NCBI GenBank assembly: GCA_937928165.1 | Contig: CALFVT010000002.1 | Location: forward strand, 1 to 64,000 | DNA length: 64,000 nt | DNA from: an uncultured Caulobacterales bacterium | GTDB lineage: Bacteria > Pseudomonadota > Alphaproteobacteria > Caulobacterales > Maricaulaceae | Direction of reading: 5' to 3' | The notes under the pieces: model-generated | The model's input: only the letters and a program-made list of their open reading frames with translations | Told to the model about the DNA's origin: nothing | Databases searched by the model: none | Shown: positions 1 through 8,525 of the stretch, piece by piece | Numbering within the stretch: the first letter of the stretch is position 1 | Layout: every line of letters begins with the position of its first letter | Made by a program: the position numbers and the translations under genes

Positions 1-52
1 TATGAATAATTAACGCCTTGGCATCCCATGTAATTTACGCATAAAGATAGAC

Positions 53-721
53 ATGACACCCGCAACTAAAACCACCCTCTCCCGCCTTGGGATTGTGGTT
101 GCGCTTTATGCCCTTTTACTGCTGCTTGCGGGGCGTTATGGGCGGGCGGTTATTTATCCGATTAATCTTTTTGTCACAGTCCTTCATGAGCTTGGTCATG
201 CCCTAGGCGGTATCATATCGGGCGGCAAGGTGGAATATGTGCAGATTAATGCGGATGGGTCTGGCAAGGCGTCTGTGTTGGGCGGCAACGCATTAATTAT
301 ATTAATGGGCGGTTATTTAGGCAGCGCTATTTTTGGCAATATTATCTTTTACATCGGCGTAAAAGCCGGAAAGCTCGCCCGCGCGGCACTTTATGTCTTA
401 GGCGGATTTATGCTGCTCTCCGGCGTGATTTGGTTTTCTCATTTATTCTCGACGCTCACCTTATTTGTCTTTGGCGGCGCGCTTATAACGTTGGCTCATA
501 AACAATGGGTGATGCGCGAGGCGCTCATGTTCCTTGGCCTTGCCAGCCTGATATATATTATTAGGGACTTTAACGTCGGGCCGAGTTCTGATCTAGCGCT
601 TTATGCGAGTATCATAAAAATTATCCCCGCCGCCTTATGGATGTATATCTGGCTCGGCCTCGTGCTAGTGATGACATATTTTAATCTTCGGATGATTTTA
701 AGAGCGCCAAATAAGCTTTAG
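53..721 (+). CDS. M50B-like membrane metallopeptidase
   Basis: A 222-residue polytopic membrane protein with a zinc-protease motif HELGH at residues 45-49, followed by ALGGIISGG. This arrangement, with the HExxH motif early and several hydrophobic segments after it, fits the M50B-like peptidase family (PF13398), relatives of site-2 proteases. The second zinc-ligand motif is not obvious, so catalysis is inferred from HExxH alone. The substrate is unknown. It is a single gene on the plus strand, and the next gene converges on it from the minus strand. The start is the first ATG, and no strong ribosome-binding site is visible in front of it. Confidence 0.75.
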   Translation: MTPATKTTLSRLGIVVALYALLLLLAGRYGRAVIYPINLFVTVLHELGHALGGIISGGKVEYVQINADGSGKASVLGGNALIILMGGYLGSAIFGNIIFYIGVKAGKLARAALYVLGGFMLLSGVIWFSHLFSTLTLFVFGGALITLAHKQWVMREALMFLGLASLIYIIRDFNVGPSSDLALYASIIKIIPAALWMYIWLGLVLVMTYFNLRMILRAPNKL

Positions 722-869
722 AGATTTTTGTAAAAACTTAGCGATCAAAGAAACAATGCTGCATTTAGCACGTGGCTTTATTTAGTTTAAGTGAGTCCCC
801 CTTGGGCTTTAAAGCGCTTTATTTACCTCTTATATTCCACAAAGTTTAGGTTTTGCTAATGACATCATT

Positions 870-886
870 TCGATATTTCATATCGA
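870..886. repeat. Inverted repeat between convergent genes
   Basis: TCGATAT, three bases, ATATCGA: a perfect 7-bp inverted repeat in the gap between the convergent genes ending at 721 and 913. It could be a weak terminator hairpin for the minus-strand gene. There is no T-run, so the role is a guess. Confidence 0.3.
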
Positions 887-912
887 CATCACTGTGATTA
901 TCGCTAGGCTCA

Positions 913-1215
913 TCACCCCTCATCGTGAGGCATCACCCCGCGGCGGGGTTTTTCATTTACAAACTCACTCCCAATGCGGTAGATAAAAACGCCAATACAT
1001 AAAACCATAAATATAAGAATATATATCATCTTATCGGCATAATATTCATCGCGGCTAGCGAGGTCGACATTTAAAACAATTAATCCAATAAAAAGCGGAA
1101 TCATCGCTAATGACATTAACGGATTGCGGGCCGAATGACGAAAAGAGCGGATCATAAGCAGGGCGCTAATCGCAAAACAGACGATGACAAAAATCATTAA
1201 ATCTTGGGTTGGCAT
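913..1215 (-). CDS. Small three-TM membrane protein, unknown function
   Basis: A 100-residue protein with three hydrophobic segments at about residues 7-25, 36-53 and 66-87, and a short charged C-terminus. I do not recognise a family. I start it at the ATG at 1215 because a GGGAGAG ribosome-binding site lies about 8 nt upstream. A GTG seven codons earlier (1236) would place that site inside the gene. It stands alone on the minus strand, with the oxidase subunit IV-like gene upstream. Confidence 0.6.
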   Translation of the reverse strand: MPTQDLMIFVIVCFAISALLMIRSFRHSARNPLMSLAMIPLFIGLIVLNVDLASRDEYYADKMIYILIFMVLCIGVFIYRIGSEFVNEKPRRGVMPHDEG

Positions 1216-1390
1216 GGTCAAACTCTCCCTTTTCACACATCATAACAACACGCATGCACGCCCATATAAGCGCCGCAGCGATTAAGAGTCACGTAAAAAG
1301 TAAGTTTCGCAGATCAAAGCCCCCGCCCAGCAGCGGCCAATGAAGTCACCGTTTACAGCGGGACTATGACTATAAGTCTTAGGCCGCGCC

Positions 1391-1675
1391 TTATGCGAAA
1401 ATGGCGGAGAAAATCGCCGTAACAATCCCAAGCCCGATCACAAAGCCGTACCATTTCCCCTTTAAGCGCAAGGCCATTCCGATAATACAGGCGACAATGA
1501 TAGAGATGAAGAGGGACGGGAGCCAATTCATCCCCACCGCAAACATAAGGATAGGGTAAAGTAAGATGTAGACAATCGCTGCGCCGCCATAAACCGTTGT
1601 ATTGATGAATCCACCAAAAGTTCCTCTTTGTTCGCTGACTTCCATTTGCCCGCGCTTATAATCTGTACTCGCCAT
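1391..1675 (-). CDS. aa3-type cytochrome oxidase subunit IV-like membrane protein
   Basis: A 94-residue protein. Its N-terminus (DYKRGQMEVSEQRGTFGGF, about residues 5-23) matches the signature of the bacterial aa3-type cytochrome c oxidase subunit IV family (PF07835): Y-x-R-G-x-M-x-(I/V)-S-E-Q-x-x-T-F. Classical members have that segment and one transmembrane helix. Here two or three hydrophobic stretches follow, so it may be a longer variant. No other oxidase genes are nearby. An AAGGGCGGGAC stretch precedes the ATG and could serve as ribosome-binding site. A role in the oxidase itself is an inference from the domain. Confidence 0.65.
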   Translation of the reverse strand: MASTDYKRGQMEVSEQRGTFGGFINTTVYGGAAIVYILLYPILMFAVGMNWLPSLFISIIVACIIGMALRLKGKWYGFVIGLGIVTAIFSAIFA

Positions 1676-1931
1676 GTCCCGCCCTTATCATTAAAAGATT
1701 AGCCGTTAAATTTCGCTACCGCATAACATTCTTTATGATGGGCCTCAAGACGCCAAGATGTGAAATTTACTAGTTTTCATAGGTTTTACAGACATAGTCT
1801 TTAGCTATGAACTTCGTTTTAAAAGAAATTTTACCTTTCATTAAGGACGACACTTAAACGCAAATTTACACCGCTTGCCTATAACCGTCCTAAATTGGGG
1901 CGAAGAGCCGAATTTGAATATAGGGAATAAC

Positions 1932-3371
1932 ATGGCAAAAACGGTTCTAATTGTAGATGATGATCCGACGCAGCGGCGCCTCCTGCGGGCGGTGGTGGAA
2001 AAACATGGTTTTTCTGTGCTCCAAGCTGAGGACGGCGACACAGCCCTCAACATGGCTCTTGGGGCCAATGGTAAAAATATTGATCTGATGCTGCTTGACT
2101 TGATTATGCCAGGGCGCGGCGGTATGGACACCCTATCAGAGCTACAAAAATCTCGCAGTGATTTACCTATCATCGTTCTAACTGGTAAAGGCTCGATTGA
2201 TACAGTGGTCAGCGCCATGCAATCCGGCGCGCGAGATTTTATCGTTAAGCCCGCCAGTCCAGAACGGCTTATTGTCTCACTACGCAATGCCCTTGAGATT
2301 AATAGCCTTGCCGGAGAGGTTACGCGGCTTAAGAAAACGGCGAGTGGCTCTTTGCAATTTGACGATCTGATCGGCAAAGCACCGTCTATGCGCTCTGTTA
2401 TTGCCATGGGTGAACGGGGCGCACAGGCCAATATCCCCATTTTAATCACCGGCGAATCGGGCGTGGGTAAAGAAGTCATTGCACGGGCTATTCAAGGCGC
2501 ATCCCAGCGCGCAGGACAGCCTTTTGTGACCGTGAACTGCGGGGCTATTCCTGAAAACCTCGTGGAATCCATTCTTTTCGGCCATGAAAAAGGCTCTTTT
2601 ACGGGGGCCAATGCCAAACATTTAGGGAAATTCCAAGAAGCCCATACGGGCACGCTTTTCCTTGATGAAATCGGCGAGCTTCCGCTTGATATGCAAGTCA
2701 AACTGCTGCGCGTACTCCAAGAAGGCGAAGTTGATCCTATCGGGTCTAAACGCCCCGTATCAGTGGACGTGCGGATTATATCGGCAACAAACCGCGACCT
2801 TCAAGACCGCGTCAAAGATGGGAATTTCCGCGAGGATTTATATTACCGTTTGAATGTCTTTCCGATCGAAGTCCCTTCTCTAAGAGAACGCCGCGAAGAT
2901 ATTGGCGCACTTACGGAGCATTTCATCAAGCGGTTTAATGCGCAAGAGCGTATGAAAGTCAGCGGGCCTTCCAAAGAAAGTCTTGAAATACTTCGTAGCT
3001 TTGATTGGCCCGGCAATGTGCGCCAATTAGAAAATGCAATTTTTCGCGCTATGATTTTAAGTGATGGGCAAACCTTACAACCCCATGACTTTCCGCAAAT
3101 CTCTGGCCAAACGCCAAACCTAAGCCTGAGTGATAACCTTACAGCGCTCTCCGCAGCGGCGTCTGTTGATAAGGGTGGGGTCGCCGTTATTGACCCGGAA
3201 GGTCACTTACGGCGCCTCGAAGATATTGAACGAGACTTAATCCAATTCGCCATCGAGACCTATGCGGGGCATATGTCCGAAGTCGCTCGCCGTCTGGGTA
3301 TTGGCCGTTCGACCCTTTACCGCAAAGTGCGCGAGCACGGCGTCGAGGTTATCGAGTCTAAATCAGCCTAA
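1932..3371 (+). CDS. Sigma-54-dependent response regulator (NtrC family, TacA/FlbD-like)
   Basis: A 479-residue transcription activator with three domains. The receiver domain (about residues 1-120) has phospho-acceptor D56 in LLDLIMP. The AAA+ domain (about 145-380) has Walker A GESGVGKE at 174-181, an intact sigma-54 loop (GSFTGA) and Walker B FLDEIGELP. The C-terminal Fis-type helix-turn-helix includes the segment SEVARRLGIGRSTLYRK. It should hydrolyse ATP to open sigma-54 promoters when phosphorylated. The overall look recalls TacA of Caulobacter, but I cannot confirm orthology. No kinase is adjacent. The ATG at 1932 is preferred over the one 19 codons upstream because the receiver begins immediately (MAKTVLIVDDD). 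Confidence 0.88.
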   Translation: MAKTVLIVDDDPTQRRLLRAVVEKHGFSVLQAEDGDTALNMALGANGKNIDLMLLDLIMPGRGGMDTLSELQKSRSDLPIIVLTGKGSIDTVVSAMQSGARDFIVKPASPERLIVSLRNALEINSLAGEVTRLKKTASGSLQFDDLIGKAPSMRSVIAMGERGAQANIPILITGESGVGKEVIARAIQGASQRAGQPFVTVNCGAIPENLVESILFGHEKGSFTGANAKHLGKFQEAHTGTLFLDEIGELPLDMQVKLLRVLQEGEVDPIGSKRPVSVDVRIISATNRDLQDRVKDGNFREDLYYRLNVFPIEVPSLRERREDIGALTEHFIKRFNAQERMKVSGPSKESLEILRSFDWPGNVRQLENAIFRAMILSDGQTLQPHDFPQISGQTPNLSLSDNLTALSAAASVDKGGVAVIDPEGHLRRLEDIERDLIQFAIETYAGHMSEVARRLGIGRSTLYRKVREHGVEVIESKSA

Positions 3372-3384
3372 GTTTTAAGGCCGT

Positions 3385-3410
3385 ATCATAAAGCCAAAAT
3401 ATTTTATGAT
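3385..3410. terminator. Possible bidirectional terminator
   Basis: ATCATAAA (3385-3392) and TTTATGAT (3403-3410) form an 8-bp inverted repeat between, and overlapping the end of, two convergent genes. It is AT-rich, so the terminator call is weak. Confidence 0.35.
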
Positions 3411-4009
3411 CCCGTCTTAACCAGCCGCAGAAAAGGCTTTTGCGGCTTGGTAGGGCTGTTAAAATCTGGAATAAACGGTTCTTGATTATCTACATCCCTA
3501 GGCCTTTTAGGCGGGGTAACACCGTCAAAATCATCATCAATTTGGCGCACCCGCGGCGTGAAAGATTTTTTATTTTTAGGTTTAAAGCTAGACTGAAATT
3601 TTGGCTTGGCTGAAGGCCGCTCATGATCGGCATCATCTCCGCTTGGTAAGTTTTGCGCGGCTTGGCGTTTAAGGCGCGCCGCCTTGCGCTGATCTTTGGC
3701 TTTTTTATTGAGCGCAGCCACCACACGTTTTTGCGCAAAAGATAAAGCATCTCCGGGGCGGCCCTTTTCAAGATCGTGAAAAGCCGCGCCATATTTATCA
3801 AGCCGATCGGCGACAGAGCCTGAAAACTCGTCTTCCCAATCGGACAAATTATCCGTCTCGCTTAATGTGCGGCGAAGGCGCTGTAATTTTCGCTGGACAT
3901 TACGGGCCGAGCGCTCGCGGGTTTTACGCTCTTTCTCGCGCTGTTTTTCAAACGCCGCGTCCCGAGCCTGCTGCTCCGCTTGCCATTGCTGTTTATCAAA
4001 ATCACTCAT
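3404..4009 (-). CDS. Highly charged protein of unknown function
   Basis: A 201-residue hydrophilic protein rich in Lys, Arg, Gln and Asp, with no signal peptide or membrane segment. The first 70 residues are likely helical or coiled-coil (QQWQAEQQARDAAFEKQREK). The C-terminal half is disordered, with repeated Lys/Pro/Phe patches. I do not recognise a family. It lies 45 nt downstream of gapR on the same strand, so the two are probably cotranscribed. The basic character and this neighbour would fit a nucleic-acid-associated role, but that is only inference. The ATG at 4009 lacks a convincing ribosome-binding site. Confidence 0.6.
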   Translation of the reverse strand: MSDFDKQQWQAEQQARDAAFEKQREKERKTRERSARNVQRKLQRLRRTLSETDNLSDWEDEFSGSVADRLDKYGAAFHDLEKGRPGDALSFAQKRVVAALNKKAKDQRKAARLKRQAAQNLPSGDDADHERPSAKPKFQSSFKPKNKKSFTPRVRQIDDDFDGVTPPKRPRDVDNQEPFIPDFNSPTKPQKPFLRLVKTGS

Positions 4010-4054
4010 GACAGGGCAAGGCTAGAACATTATAAGAACAAAATAAAGCGGTAA

Positions 4055-4324
4055 TTACGCCTGATCGTCGACCACGCCCATATACATATCAAGAAGCGCT
4101 TCTTGTTCGGCCCGTTCCGATGGCTCAACTTTACGAAGGGCGACAACTTTGCGCATGACTTTAGAATCAAAGCCAAAGGTTTTAACTTCCGCATAGACCT
4201 CGCGAATATCGGCTGTAATTTCGGCTTTATCGGCTTCCAGCCGTTCGATACGGGCGATAAATTGCTTTAATTTTTCCCGTGTCGCTTGTCCCATCTGGTC
4301 TGCGCGGTCACTATCACTTAACAT
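4055..4324 (-). CDS. gapR: GapR-like DUF2312 nucleoid-associated protein
   Basis: An 89-residue protein of the DUF2312/UPF0335 family. The core has RIERLEADKAEITADIREVY followed by a conserved G-F-D-x-K-V-(M/L)-(R/K)-K-V-V segment and an acidic LLDMYM end. This is the pattern of GapR of Caulobacter, which binds overtwisted DNA ahead of replication and transcription machinery. The start at 4324 is chosen over one 43 codons upstream because an AGAGGA/AAGG site precedes it and the longer version would run into the divergent asparaginase gene. The downstream charged protein is probably in the same operon. Confidence 0.88.
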   Translation of the reverse strand: MLSDSDRADQMGQATREKLKQFIARIERLEADKAEITADIREVYAEVKTFGFDSKVMRKVVALRKVEPSERAEQEALLDMYMGVVDDQA

Positions 4325-4438
4325 AGCCTTGTCCTCTTGATATTTAGCGGTAGATATAAAGCGCCCGCTCTGCCATTCAAGCCGTAGAGGCGAATGGACA
4401 AAAAGAAACTGTGTATAAATGACAAATGGAGAGATAAG

Positions 4439-5506
4439 ATGACAAGATCGCACAAGCCCCTATCCACTCAATTTCTAGGCCTCACAATTTTATGCGCCTC
4501 TTGCTCTTCTGCTGCCTTAGCCCAAGATTGCCCAGCAGGGGGTGATTATGCCCTCGCGATTCACGGCGGCGCAGGGGTTATTTTACGCGAGAACCTGAGC
4601 GCAGAAAGAGACGCAGAATATCGCCACGCCCTTAATACCGCTTTGGATATTGGGCAAGATAAACTGACCGCCGGAGCTAGCGCCCTTGATGTTGTCGAAG
4701 CAGTGATTATCTCCCTTGAAAATGATGAAAAATTCAATGCTGGAAAAGGGGCCGTGTTTTCTGATGCGGGGATTAACGAGCTTGACGCCGCGATCATGGA
4801 CGGCTCTGACCGCAATGCCGGCGCGGCCGCTGGGGTGACGACGGTGAAAAATCCAATCACCCTCGCCCGCGCCGTGATGGACAAGTCAGATCACGTCATG
4901 CTTCAAAGTCAAGGCGCCGAAGATTTTGCCAAAGCTCAAGGGCTTGAGATTGTTGACAAAGACTATTTCTACAGCCATCGCCGCTGGAAACAGCTCCAAG
5001 CCAAACAAGCGCGGCTAAAACAGCAAAAGGGCAGTTTTAACCGCTGGCTTGAAGACCCTCAAACAAAATACGGCACAGTTGGGGCCGTCGTAAAAGATAG
5101 CTGCGGAAACCTTGCAGCAGGCACGTCAACGGGCGGGCTAACTGCGAAGAAATTTGGCCGTGTGGGGGATACGCCAATTATCGGCGCGGGGACTTATGCG
5201 GACAGCCGCTACTGCGCTGTCTCTGCAACGGGCACAGGGGAGTTTTTCATCCGCGCTACTGTCGCCCGCGATATTTGCGCCCGCCAAGAGTTTACATCTG
5301 AAACGATACAGCAATCCTCAGATCATTTAATACATAAAACCCTACCTGAAATGGGCGGGGACGGCGGCATTATTGCCATAGATAATGATGGCCATATCGC
5401 CTTTAGTTTTAACACGGCCGGCATGTACCGCGGCAGCGTCACCCCCAAAGCGCGCCGCGTCGCCATTTTTAAAGGCGAGACAAAAGCCCTACCCCATAAA
5501 AAATAG
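4439..5506 (+). CDS. Secreted isoaspartyl peptidase / plant-type L-asparaginase (Ntn hydrolase)
   Basis: A 355-residue member of the Ntn-hydrolase asparaginase 2 family. A signal peptide is visible (hydrophobic stretch ending near ALAQ, about residue 28). The mature enzyme starts with ALAIHGGAG, typical of the family. The autocleavage site that frees the nucleophilic threonine is KYGTVGAVV, with T213. The family motif GTSTGG follows about 16 residues later. It should remove isoaspartyl residues or hydrolyse asparagine in the periplasm. The start at 4439 has a GGAG site just upstream (aatGGAGagataag). The next gene, a dipeptidase, lies 33 nt downstream on the same strand, which suggests a shared peptide-scavenging unit. 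Confidence 0.88.
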   Translation: MTRSHKPLSTQFLGLTILCASCSSAALAQDCPAGGDYALAIHGGAGVILRENLSAERDAEYRHALNTALDIGQDKLTAGASALDVVEAVIISLENDEKFNAGKGAVFSDAGINELDAAIMDGSDRNAGAAAGVTTVKNPITLARAVMDKSDHVMLQSQGAEDFAKAQGLEIVDKDYFYSHRRWKQLQAKQARLKQQKGSFNRWLEDPQTKYGTVGAVVKDSCGNLAAGTSTGGLTAKKFGRVGDTPIIGAGTYADSRYCAVSATGTGEFFIRATVARDICARQEFTSETIQQSSDHLIHKTLPEMGGDGGIIAIDNDGHIAFSFNTAGMYRGSVTPKARRVAIFKGETKALPHKK

Positions 5507-5539
5507 GCACAGGCCTCAAACCATAGGTAAGTTATCAAT

Positions 5540-6700
5540 ATGATGAAAAAGCTAATCGCTCTTCTTATGGTCCTCATAATGGCGGCGGGGATTTATTTTT
5601 ACGGCTTTAAATTACCCCAAATTGACCGTGATTTTAATGCGGTCATAGACCATAAGCCTTACCCGATAAGCGAGCCCGCCCAAAACTTACATCATAGCCT
5701 TTTTATTGCCGATCTTCATGCAGACACATTATTATGGCGGCGCAATCCTGCCCGGCGTCATAATTACAGCCACACCGATTTACCGCGCCTTAAAGACGGC
5801 GGCGTAAATTTACAGGTCTTTGCGACAGTCACAAAATCACCACGCGGGTTTAATTTTAATAATAATTCCGCCGATACGCCGGATGATATTTCCCTCCTTG
5901 CTAAGGTGCAGCTCTGGCCGCTCCGCACATGGAACAGCCTTTATGAGCGAGCGGTTTATCAGTCACAACGGCTTCATAAGCTTGAGGCCAACCCCGCCCA
6001 TAATTTCAAAGTCATACGTAGCGCCGCCGATATAAGCAGGGCAAAAGACGGCGTGCTTTTGGGTCTGCTGGCCACGGAAGGTGCGCATCCCCTCGAAGGT
6101 GATCTTGAAAATATTAACCGCCTTTATGAGGCCGGATTTCGCATGATGGGCTTACAACATTTTTTTGATAACGAACTTGGCGGCTCCCTGCATGGGGTGA
6201 AGAAAGGCGGGCTAACTCCCTTTGGCATAAGCGCGGTGAAAGCCATGGCGGAAAAAGGGATTATTATTGATGTTGCCCATTCATCCTATGACAGTGTGCG
6301 CAGCACATTATCCGCCATTGACGCGCCTGTGATAATTTCTCACGGCGGCATACGCGGCGGCTGCGAGGAGGTGAAAGCGCGCAACCTGCCCGATGATATA
6401 TTAAAACAAATCGCTCAAAGGCGCGGGCTGATTGGCATTGCTTATTTTAGCCCCGCCGTTTGTGATGCCTCTCCGGCCGGAATAGCCCGCACAATTAAGC
6501 GCGCCGCCGCGCTTTTAGGGGAGGACGTTATTGCGCTCGGCTCTGATTTTGACGGCACTGTTGAGACACATTTAGATAGCTCAGAACTTGCTGCTATTAC
6601 CCAAGCACTCCTCAATGAAGACATGGAGCCGCGGGTTATTCGCAAAGTTATGGGCGAGAATGTCAGGCGGTTTCTTTTAGAAAACCTACCCCAAGACTAG
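5540..6700 (+). CDS. Membrane dipeptidase (M19 / renal dipeptidase family)
   Basis: A 386-residue metallopeptidase. The N-terminus is one hydrophobic anchor (about residues 4-22). The family's metal ligands are in place: HADT near residue 60, E in LLATEGAH, H in DVAHSS, H in ISHGG, and D in GSDFDG. M19 enzymes cleave dipeptides, including D-amino-acid-containing ones, using a binuclear zinc centre. The N-terminal segment suggests the catalytic domain faces the periplasm. It lies directly downstream of the asparaginase/isoaspartyl peptidase gene. Two ATGs in tandem (5540, 5543) are possible starts. Confidence 0.9.
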   Translation: MMKKLIALLMVLIMAAGIYFYGFKLPQIDRDFNAVIDHKPYPISEPAQNLHHSLFIADLHADTLLWRRNPARRHNYSHTDLPRLKDGGVNLQVFATVTKSPRGFNFNNNSADTPDDISLLAKVQLWPLRTWNSLYERAVYQSQRLHKLEANPAHNFKVIRSAADISRAKDGVLLGLLATEGAHPLEGDLENINRLYEAGFRMMGLQHFFDNELGGSLHGVKKGGLTPFGISAVKAMAEKGIIIDVAHSSYDSVRSTLSAIDAPVIISHGGIRGGCEEVKARNLPDDILKQIAQRRGLIGIAYFSPAVCDASPAGIARTIKRAAALLGEDVIALGSDFDGTVETHLDSSELAAITQALLNEDMEPRVIRKVMGENVRRFLLENLPQD

Positions 6701-6704
6701 CCCT

Positions 6705-7364
6705 CTAAAGCACGTCGCCTTCCACCGAAGACATCAAAGCCGCGCGGCGAGAGGCAACGGATTCAAGGGCCGGATAAAGCTTATGAGCTTCGTTATAGAT
6801 TTGCAGCGCATCATCATAACGCTCGAGTCGTTCCATAACCGTGCCGAGCGTCCAAAGGGCGTAAAAATGGCGCGGCTCCAAGATTAAGGCCTTAGTCAGC
6901 TCCGCCAAGGCGCGGTCAAGATTATCTTCCGTAAGTGCATGACGGCCAGAGCGTGCCCAGCCTTCTGCATAATCAGGGACTAATGTCGTTACATTATCAA
7001 ACATACGCCGGGCCAATTTCCTGCGGCCTTGGCCCGCAGCCTCAGCCGCGCGCCGCAGGGTTAAATCAACCGTGGCCGAGCCGGAGCGCGTCCATAGCGC
7101 CCAAATCTCTTCGGCAATCAATCCGGCTTGTTCTTCATCTTGTTCAGTGGATAATTTCACAAAGAGCTTGTCAAGCCGCGCGGCTTTTTCCTCACTTTCA
7201 GACAGGCGGGAGTAATCGGTTTCATCTTTTAGAAATTCGGGCACATCTTCTTTGGGCGCTTCAAGGCGCGGCAGATTGATCTGCGCGGCGGCAAGGGGCG
7301 CGGCAGCAAGGAGGGCGGTGGTCAGACCAAGGCAAAAAACAGTCAAAATTAGGAAATAACGCAT
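6705..7364 (-). CDS. Secreted TPR-repeat protein
   Basis: A 219-residue protein with a signal peptide (MRYFLILTVFCLGL to about AAAQ, residue 26) and two to three tetratricopeptide repeats in the C-terminal half (for example YAEGWARSGRHALTEDNLDRA and FYALWTLGTVMERLERYDDA). It is probably a periplasmic scaffold, and the partner is not evident. I place the start at 7364 because the signal peptide begins there. An upstream in-frame start at 7451 would add 29 unrelated residues. It converges with the M19 dipeptidase gene, only 4 nt away, and lies downstream of rpmJ. Confidence 0.75.
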   Translation of the reverse strand: MRYFLILTVFCLGLTTALLAAAPLAAAQINLPRLEAPKEDVPEFLKDETDYSRLSESEEKAARLDKLFVKLSTEQDEEQAGLIAEEIWALWTRSGSATVDLTLRRAAEAAGQGRRKLARRMFDNVTTLVPDYAEGWARSGRHALTEDNLDRALAELTKALILEPRHFYALWTLGTVMERLERYDDALQIYNEAHKLYPALESVASRRAALMSSVEGDVL

Positions 7365-7473
7365 AGAGCATATAGTGACGCCTCGCGCTGCATATATCAA
7401 TAGATAATGGCGGCGCGAGGCGATCACAAAATTATGTTTATCCGTGCGCAAAAACGCAAGGACAATATAGGGT

Positions 7474-7599
7474 TTAGCCTTGACGGGCTTTAAACCGAGG
7501 GTCGGTCTTGTTAATCACATAAAGACGGCCTTTACGGCGGACAATTTGGCAATCGCGGTGACGGCCTTTAAGTGACTTCAAAGAGCTGCGAACTTTCAT
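7474..7599 (-). CDS. rpmJ: 50S ribosomal protein L36
   Basis: A 41-residue basic protein too short for usual ORF lists. It reads [18 protein letters not shown] and then a V-R-R-K-G-R core, ending RFKARQG. This is the alphaproteobacterial L36 form, which keeps only one cysteine and lacks the full zinc-binding set. It sits in the large ribosomal subunit. As in many alphaproteobacteria it stands apart from the main ribosomal operons. Every codon was read from the sequence: ATG at 7597-7599 and stop TAA at 7474-7476. Confidence 0.95.
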   Translation of the reverse strand: MKVRSSLKSLKGRHRDCQIVRRKGRLYVINKTDPRFKARQG

Positions 7600-7742
7600 G
7601 ACGCGCACCTTTATCTAATTCCAAAGAAGCCGCGAAATAGAAGCTCTGGCCGCTAAGGTCAAGGGCTTTATTCCCCCATACACAGAGTTTAAACAATAAT
7701 CATAGTTTGATATCTTTGCTGACTTCATCTTTTTCAAAATAT

Positions 7743-7759
7743 TTATTGTTTTTCAATAA
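7743..7759. promoter_or_regulatory. Inverted repeat, candidate operator (copy 1)
   Basis: TTATTG, five T, CAATAA: a perfect 6-bp inverted repeat 38 nt upstream of the DUF2807 gene at 7798. Its reverse complement is identical to the site at 60604-60620, upstream of the efflux operon. A further half-site (CAATAA) lies at about 7774. It is likely a binding site for a common repressor, but the regulator is unknown. Confidence 0.45.
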
Positions 7760-7797
7760 TTATTATCGCAAAACAATAAGTAAAAGAGGAAATTACA

Positions 7798-8430
7798 ATG
7801 TTCAAAAAATATTTTATTATGGCATGCACAGGGTTCTTATTATCAACCTCAGCACAGGCGGATGAGCAAAAAACCTATGACTTATCAGGATTTACGGGCA
7901 TTAAAGCCTCCGCAGGCATTGATGTGACCTTTAAAACGGCCGATGATTACAGCGTCACTGCCAAATTCAAAGGCGGTACGGATGAAGATGACGTCAAAAT
8001 CCGCATTGATAATGATATTTTAAAGATCAGCTTCGCTTATACAAGCGGAAAACGAAACCTAAATGCTAAAATTGCCGTGACCGCCCCAGCGCTGGATTAT
8101 GCCCGCGCTACATCAGGGGCCAATTTATGGGCTGAAAACATAGCCGCAGGGAATATAGAGCTTCATGCGGATTTTGGCGGCAAACTATCTATTTCGGGCA
8201 CATGCCAATATGTTAAAAGCCGAGTGAGTTCCGGCGGCGCGATAAAGGCTAAGAACTTAAAATGCCTCTCGGCCCATGTTAAAGCCAATAGCGGCGCAAG
8301 CTCAAGCGTTTATGCCTCCGAAGCGGGCAAAGGCCATAGCAGCTCCGGCGGCTCTATTCGGATTTACGGTCAGCCTACAGAGCAAAAGAAAAATAAGTCA
8401 TGGAGCGGCGGAACTGTGACATTCCCATAG
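7798..8430 (+). CDS. Secreted DUF2807 (head GIN domain) protein
   Basis: A 210-residue protein with a clear signal peptide ending at about SAQA (residue 21). The rest is a DUF2807/head-GIN domain, recognised by the start (F-x-G-I-K-A-S-A-G-I-D-V-x-F), a middle of short beta strands, and repeated Gly/Ser/Ala turns (SGGAIKAKNLKC, SSGGSIRIYG). The fold is a beta-helix and the function of the family is unsettled. The ribosome-binding site AGAGGA lies 7 nt before the ATG. It shares a probable operator with the efflux operon at 60.5 kb. A second family member lies at 11747-12769 beside the psp genes. Confidence 0.82.
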   Translation: MFKKYFIMACTGFLLSTSAQADEQKTYDLSGFTGIKASAGIDVTFKTADDYSVTAKFKGGTDEDDVKIRIDNDILKISFAYTSGKRNLNAKIAVTAPALDYARATSGANLWAENIAAGNIELHADFGGKLSISGTCQYVKSRVSSGGAIKAKNLKCLSAHVKANSGASSSVYASEAGKGHSSSGGSIRIYGQPTEQKKNKSWSGGTVTFP

Positions 8431-8525
8431 GCCGCCTCTTAAACATTTATTAACCACTATGACATTTCAGTTAAGCGCAGTTAAGGCCCTAGCCGAAAGG
8501 GGGCAGGTTTGATAGCTTCCAGCGT

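Noticed and set aside
1841-2479. A 212-codon frame antisense to the sigma-54 regulator
   Set aside because: It mirrors the codon structure of the regulator, has no ribosome-binding site and no recognisable domain.
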